This document shows, piece by piece, positions 4,501-6,565 of a DNA stretch of 6,565 nucleotides. Where the stretch lies: assembly GCA_023819025.1 (NCBI GenBank), contig JAMWDC010000128.1, forward strand, positions 1 through 6,565. The letters run 5' to 3'. The first letter of the stretch is position 1. Every line of letters starts with the position of its first letter. This DNA is from Candidatus Omnitrophota bacterium. Its GTDB lineage: Bacteria > Omnitrophota > Omnitrophia > Omnitrophales > Aquincolibacteriaceae. The notes beneath the pieces were generated by a model. It was not told where the DNA came from, ran no database searches, and worked only from the letters and a program-made list of their open reading frames with translations. Both the position numbers and the translations under genes were made by a program.

Positions 4501-6565
4501 TCTTCGGTTTGCAGGATATCGAAGCCGTAGTGTTTCCGAAACAGAGGGAACTCCCGACCATGCAGGATAACGGGGAGCTTATTGTCCGTCCTTCACCCAT
4601 GGTCGAGGATAAGTTAACCAAGCATCTTAGGCCCTATAATCCAGAAAACGACGGGGAAGCGCCGTATCACGAAGGAGAATTCGAGATCGGCGGCTTCGGT
4701 CATGGCGACATGAATGATTATATCCTTCGGGACAAGGAAGTGATGGAAGCAACTTGGTTCGTTAAAGACTTGGGGGCGCCCCGAGGGTATCGACGCATGG
4801 ACGGGAAGCTCAATGTTTATCAATGGCTCAAGGGCAAGGGTGTCGAATATCTTCAGTTCATCCAAGTGGATAACCTTCTTGCGATTGCGCAGCCGGTTGC
4901 TTTCGGAGTACATTTAGCAAGTTACAACGAGATTAAAGCGGCTAACAACGGGGTATTTCCTGCGAATGTAGAACACGCGACACCGATTATTGTAGCCAAA
5001 TACCCGACGGAGAAAGTCGGCATGGTTGCACAGGTAGAGGGGAAGGATGTTATTTTGGAATACAATCAAGTGCCTTCGGATACCACGTATATTACCTATG
5101 CATATGTGATTCAAGGGATGCCTGAGGAGAAAGAGCCCATTCTTCTTCAGAAAATAGACGATCGTATTGTAACGTGTACTTTCGACGAGTGGACGACTCA
5201 GTTAGAGACATTCAAGCAGGAGTTCGTGCGCAAACATCACAACGAGCCGTTGAAAAAAGACATCGAAGACTATCACCAAAAGCATCTGGTGGAGCTTGAA
5301 AAGCAGCCGTCGTCTGTAACAACAATTTGGCATAAGGGACATCGAGTGGACCGGAGCCGCTTACTCCTTTGGCTTCGAAACGGAAATCTAAATGCACACA
5401 TTTGGACCTTTGACACATTAAATTGGCAAGGTGAGTTGCCGGTCGTGGTGGATCAGGGTAAGAAAGTTCATTCAATCGGTCCAGACGGGAGTTTTCAAGA
5501 GTATGCCCGCAACAAGTTCGAAATCCATGTGTTTAACGCACCCAAGAAAGGCGTTGTCATGGAAACCACTCGTCCGGAGGGTTTTGCGCCGATTAAATCG
5601 CCCGTAGTGGATACGCCAGAAGAGGCGGCTGCCTTGATTGCAGAACACAACCGCAGGTTGCTTCGAAAGGCCGGGTACCAGCTTCAACTTGGAGCGGATA
5701 CCTCAAGCGATATTCCTTTGAAAGATAAAGTTGATCTGCCCATTGTCAACCTGGATGCCAGTGTGACCGGATATGATGACTTTGAGAATTTCCGACGGCG
5801 TGTAGGTACCGGTAAGCTGGATCCTTACAGCCGGTTACTCCTCCGGGTACACAATCTCCACACCGGCAGCCTTTTACTCGCCGATAGTGCTCAGTTTATC
5901 ATAACCGCATTAGAACCATATAAGGCACAGGTGTCTATTGGTCAGAACGTAACGGTGAATTCGGGTGTGAAAATCCGCATTACGATTCAAGGCAACGGCA
6001 CACTTACGATTGAAGATGGTTACGTATTCACGCACGACATGGAACGTAATATTATGGACGGTGAAACTTATGTTCTTAGCCGAGCGGAAGTGAGAGCGCC
6101 GCGGGGCGGGTTGTTATCCCGGCGCGAGATGCTGAAATTAGCTGTCGGCTCCGCATTAGCAGGTTTTGTTCATTTAGGTACATCCTGGGTTCAGGCTGCG
6201 GTGCCAGCTGGGCAACTCACGGTTCCCAACATTAAAAAGGGGTACCTTCGGTTAAATTTGGATTTCAACTATTTAATCGATTTGGAGAAAAAGGGAGTTA
6301 TGAATCTTGCGGTTGTGCCAAAGGGTGCGCGGACTGTGGTCGAAACGACGCCGGAAATAAAGTATGCCAACGTGTTAGGCCAGGCCTTTAGGAACGTCCT
6401 GCCGGATACTCAGGGCCAACCGAAGATGCTTTCCGTTGAGCTTGGTTCAAAGAATGTGACGTCGAGCAAATTGGCAGAACAGATTGCGTTTACTCAGCCG
6501 GGGACCGAGATCACGATCCAGTCCTTGACATTTACGGCGGAACCGCCTCCAGGGAGCACCGTGAT
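1488..6565 (+). CDS. Giant modular protein: Sec signal, ChaN/TraB-like domain, UDP-sugar pyrophosphorylase, internal Tat signal; 3'-truncated
   Basis: One open frame runs from ATG 1488 to the window end (at least 1692 codons) with no in-frame stop; an upstream TGA at 1473 limits the start. ATG 1494 (MAKKKW...) and GTG 1476 are alternatives, and none has a clear ribosome binding site. Order of parts by residue: signal peptide 1-33; domain with HIQDAH and GGFHT motifs ~80-625; polar Ser/Thr linker ~626-660; unassigned segment to the RSEMR motif 739-743; helical part ~744-885; UDPGP-family pyrophosphorylase ~890-1399; beta-rich tail ~1400-1531; RAEVR 1532-1536; Tat signal 1544-1571; new unassigned domain from 1572. 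An export signal at the front, a UTP-dependent enzyme in the middle and a second export signal inside are hard to reconcile in one uncut chain. Polyprotein processing or recent gene fusion are candidate explanations. Taken alone, the central domain would be annotated as a UAP/UGP-like uridylyltransferase. Confidence 0.9.
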   Translation, partial: MFMAKKKWLAKIAVFVAVVFSSTTAIVDPSVFAQSIEVGLFRNSQEIFEPVLPFEIPAELGKVKGYFNPLTLADDESVSSMPFVIHIQDAHANPDAQYKISSILFHIYQNIQADVQNPLLVALEGAQDAIHPEYLNFFPEFPGVNQAIVRDLAAKGEITGAELFAWEAYQNKDRSARIIGVETPEIYRENLYRYRSLLVKRDEIEGMLAPLRNGLEIVQSRILSPDLKSFIRERQRRKYGNYGTGMNQPQYAAYLIYLAAQLNRRLGINLSDPIEQIRFPNLVRVLAMDQLEKDFDPRQVDEVRHELLGKLEKLARTREERDLVRDSARLETLKNPRAYCEALWRFAEHRGISLSGYRDFLQWAGLVILRSEIDSEGLFEEVELLEGWLFGKLIKTDDEKKLVLLLDDFAHLEKLLRLELTREEYVRVREKRNRIMPRSILKRLDGLLGRHSEFRRQCRHPEVQSPIDSFINASLEFYKTAGERDRHLIENTLKEFSKLQTEQSGIHGSTPRLVVLVTGGFHTSGLSEEMKKRGIGYAVIQPNIVKIDNGENYHNTLRDKNADLSAYFDQHSLSKQEALFLKGILETAVPLLWEKGKVSYSRIGLQIAKAINRHPVLSKCLWARAKSSKDSSSMKLSLKSTKISNQTTATSFGVQGEPTQAVIDAVLSGMNYRFMRQPIGRDGVFVGTNGASADTIFTFGPALGNGMRVRPLMRSVSRGMVPRRPEKPQSPAVGEQKLRSEMRQITWADIQPLVEEAKDEWASVEGIGAARREEGYQTAMARLAEDTGQKNSQEVFLEILNHPFIAADQEAVKQMVRLAAFGKGHTIQRFLVLSDEGKKNFINDLKVYLRFHLVKAETLHQKYIVRKEPPFRLNVTPETVEAPKTITIDENLPADYPGMLTPAQRAEYEAAGRVLFESGQVGIVQPAGGTGARLNYPHPKGLFPLSLIEKKPLFITFASQMRAMEERYGRPIPWVVMTSEAGHNHEKTTRFFEEGITRNGNEVRFFGLQDIEAVVFPKQRELPTMQDNGELIVRPSPMVEDKLTKHLRPYNPENDGEAPYHEGEFEIGGFGHGDMNDYILRDKEVMEATWFVKDLGAPRGYRRMDGKLNVYQWLKGKGVEYLQFIQVDNLLAIAQPVAFGVHLASYNEIKAANNGVFPANVEHATPIIVAKYPTEKVGMVAQVEGKDVILEYNQVPSDTTYITYAYVIQGMPEEKEPILLQKIDDRIVTCTFDEWTTQLETFKQEFVRKHHNEPLKKDIEDYHQKHLVELEKQPSSVTTIWHKGHRVDRSRLLLWLRNGNLNAHIWTFDTLNWQGELPVVVDQGKKVHSIGPDGSFQEYARNKFEIHVFNAPKKGVVMETTRPEGFAPIKSPVVDTPEEAAALIAEHNRRLLRKAGYQLQLGADTSSDIPLKDKVDLPIVNLDASVTGYDDFENFRRRVGTGKLDPYSRLLLRVHNLHTGSLLLADSAQFIITALEPYKAQVSIGQNVTVNSGVKIRITIQGNGTLTIEDGYVFTHDMERNIMDGETYVLSRAEVRAPRGGLLSRREMLKLAVGSALAGFVHLGTSWVQAAVPAGQLTVPNIKKGYLRLNLDFNYLIDLEKKGVMNLAVVPKGARTVVETTPEIKYANVLGQAFRNVLPDTQGQPKMLSVELGSKNVTSSKLAEQIAFTQPGTEITIQSLTFTAEPPPGSTV
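1725..3362 (+). other. ChaN/TraB/EreA-superfamily-like domain
   Basis: Residues ~80-625 begin with HIQDAHANP (H86-P94), a strand ending in an Asp/His pair. EGAQDA (E124-A129) and GVETPEIY (from G180) follow, and GGFHTSGL (G519-L526) sits near the end, before a strand (GYAVIQP). The ChaN, TraB/TIKI and EreA-like folds have an acidic/His motif after the first strand and a GxxH motif near the C-terminus, with paired histidines forming the active or ligand site. The G-G-F-H here fits GxxH. The middle (~200-510) is long, charged and helical and looks like an insertion relative to compact ChaN proteins. Known members range from heme-binding lipoproteins to metalloproteases and esterases, so no reaction can be assigned. 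The preceding signal peptide suggests an extracytoplasmic position. Confidence 0.4.
3702..3716 (+). other. Junction pentapeptide RSEMR, copy 2
   Basis: Residues 739-743 (R-S-E-M-R) follow a proline- and arginine-rich stretch (MVPRRPEKPQSPAVG) typical of an interdomain linker. They come just before the helical segment that leads into the pyrophosphorylase. The motif matches the junction in gene 1 (478-492) and the one before the Tat signal (6081-6095). Confidence 0.5.
4155..5684 (+). other. UDP-sugar pyrophosphorylase domain (UDPGP family, UAP/UGP-like)
   Basis: Residues ~890-1399 carry the family motifs in order. PAGGTGARL...PKG (A927-G941) is the nucleotide-binding loop with the conserved Lys. 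VVMTSEA (M977-S979) matches the MTS motif, and FFGLQ (1005-1009) the ff.Q motif. LPTMQDNGEL parallels 'lPam..dGki' of UAP. GHGD (1071-1074), VDN (1127-1129), KYPTEKVG (1171-1178), LEY (1190-1192), GNLNAH (1299-1304) and FAPIKSP (K1370) complete the set. Family enzymes join UTP and a sugar-1-phosphate, releasing pyrophosphate, in the cytosol. VDN, PTEkVG and the C-terminal pattern resemble UDP-N-acetylhexosamine pyrophosphorylase, while GHGD is more like UDP-glucose or UDP-sugar pyrophosphorylases, so the sugar is undecided. All key residues I can check are present, so activity is plausible. The segment between LEY and GNLNAH is about 80 residues longer than I expect. Confidence 0.88.
5067..5375 (+). 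other. Insertion inside the pyrophosphorylase domain
   Basis: About 103 residues (1194-1296) separate the LEY and GNLNAH motifs; in eukaryotic UAP, as I recall it, the same gap is about 20-25 residues. The extra part begins with a beta-prone stretch (TTYITYAYVIQG), then a strongly charged helix-forming run with many Glu, Lys and His (TQLETFKQEF... and DIEDYHQKHL). It ends in a basic segment (HKGHRVDRSRLL). It lies near the expected sugar-binding side, so it could cap the active site or hold subunits together. Confidence 0.5.
5685..6080 (+). other. Beta-rich tail of the pyrophosphorylase module
   Basis: Residues ~1400-1531 follow the end of the pyrophosphorylase core. The part around 1482-1516 (SIGQNVTVNSGVKI, ITIQGNGTLTIEDG) alternates Val/Ile with Gly/Asn turns. 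It looks like a short left-handed beta-helix or similar stacked sheet, as found at the C-terminus of some nucleotidyltransferases of this superfamily. The assignment rests on pattern only; residues 1400-1480 are not recognised. Confidence 0.4.
6081..6095 (+). other. Junction pentapeptide RAEVR, copy 3
   Basis: Residues 1532-1536 (R-A-E-V-R) lie between the beta-rich tail and the internal Tat signal, only 7 residues before S1544. They match the pattern of the two other junction motifs (478-492, 3702-3716). If this were a cleavage site, the downstream product would begin A-P-R-G-G-L-L-S-R-R, a normal Tat n-region. Confidence 0.45.
6117..6200 (+). other. Internal twin-arginine (Tat) signal sequence
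   Basis: Residues 1544-1571 read S-R-R-E-M-L-K, matching the Tat consensus S/T-R-R-x-F-L-K with M in place of F. A moderately hydrophobic Ala/Gly/Leu/Val core follows (LAVGSALAGFVHLG), then a c-region V-Q-A-A, with likely cleavage after A1570 or A1571. Tat signals normally stand at the N-terminus of proteins exported in folded form. Here it is over 1500 residues in, in the same frame. GTG 6090 and TTG 6111 could serve as internal starts, but neither has a convincing ribosome binding site, and no stop separates it from the upstream frame. Confidence 0.75.
6201..6565 (+). other. Start of an unrecognised module after the Tat signal
   Basis: Residues 1572-1692 continue in frame to the window edge. 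The sequence has beta-prone and polar stretches (PAGQLTVPN, YLRLNLDFNYLIDLEKKG, MLSVELGSK, EITIQSLTFTAEPPPG). Pro, Thr and Gly become frequent towards the end, as in extracytoplasmic beta domains. No cysteines or family motifs are visible, and I do not recognise it. Its position directly after a Tat signal suggests it would lie outside the cytoplasmic membrane if released or exported. Confidence 0.4.

Noticed and set aside
6090..6092. GTG as the start of a separate Tat-exported protein
   Set aside because: It has no clear ribosome binding site and no stop lies between it and the upstream module. It is kept as an alternative but not called as a gene.

Overview
The window carries two forward-strand genes, both running off an edge, separated by one 260-base intergenic gap. 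Gene 1 (1-1227) is the 3' part of an NDP-sugar epimerase/dehydratase gene of the extended SDR family. It is fused in frame to about 245 residues I do not recognise. Gene 2 (1488 to beyond 6565) is one uninterrupted frame of at least 1692 codons. I read it codon by codon to the window end and found no in-frame stop.

Gene 2 is modular. From the N-terminus it holds a Sec-type signal peptide, a ~590-residue domain whose end motifs resemble the ChaN/TraB/EreA-like superfamily, a polar linker and a helical stretch. These are followed by a clearly recognisable UDP-sugar pyrophosphorylase domain (eukaryotic UAP/UGP type, UDPGP family) with a large insertion, then a beta-rich tail. After that comes a twin-arginine (Tat) signal sequence buried about 1545 residues into the protein, and the start of another, unrecognised module. 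A cytosolic-type UTP-using enzyme between two export signals is contradictory for an ordinary single polypeptide, and this is the most striking feature of the window.

A pentapeptide of pattern R-[SA]-E-[VM]-R occurs at three module junctions: once in gene 1 after the SDR domain, once in gene 2 before the helical/UAP part, and once in gene 2 just before the Tat sequence. This suggests a polyprotein-like architecture with a shared junction element, either a processing site or a scar of gene fusion. That reading is inference.

The intergenic gap has a 20-bp imperfect hairpin just after gene 1 and two short perfect palindromes, 33 bases centre to centre, ahead of gene 2. There are no tRNA, rRNA, CRISPR or transposase signatures.

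The organism looks like an uncultivated bacterium with very large multidomain ORFs and a eukaryote-like UDP-sugar pyrophosphorylase. Candidatus Omnitrophota (OP3), in or near the PVC group, is my best guess from the style of the proteins, at moderate to low confidence. If the two recognised enzymes act together, they would make and interconvert nucleotide sugars for envelope or surface polysaccharide.
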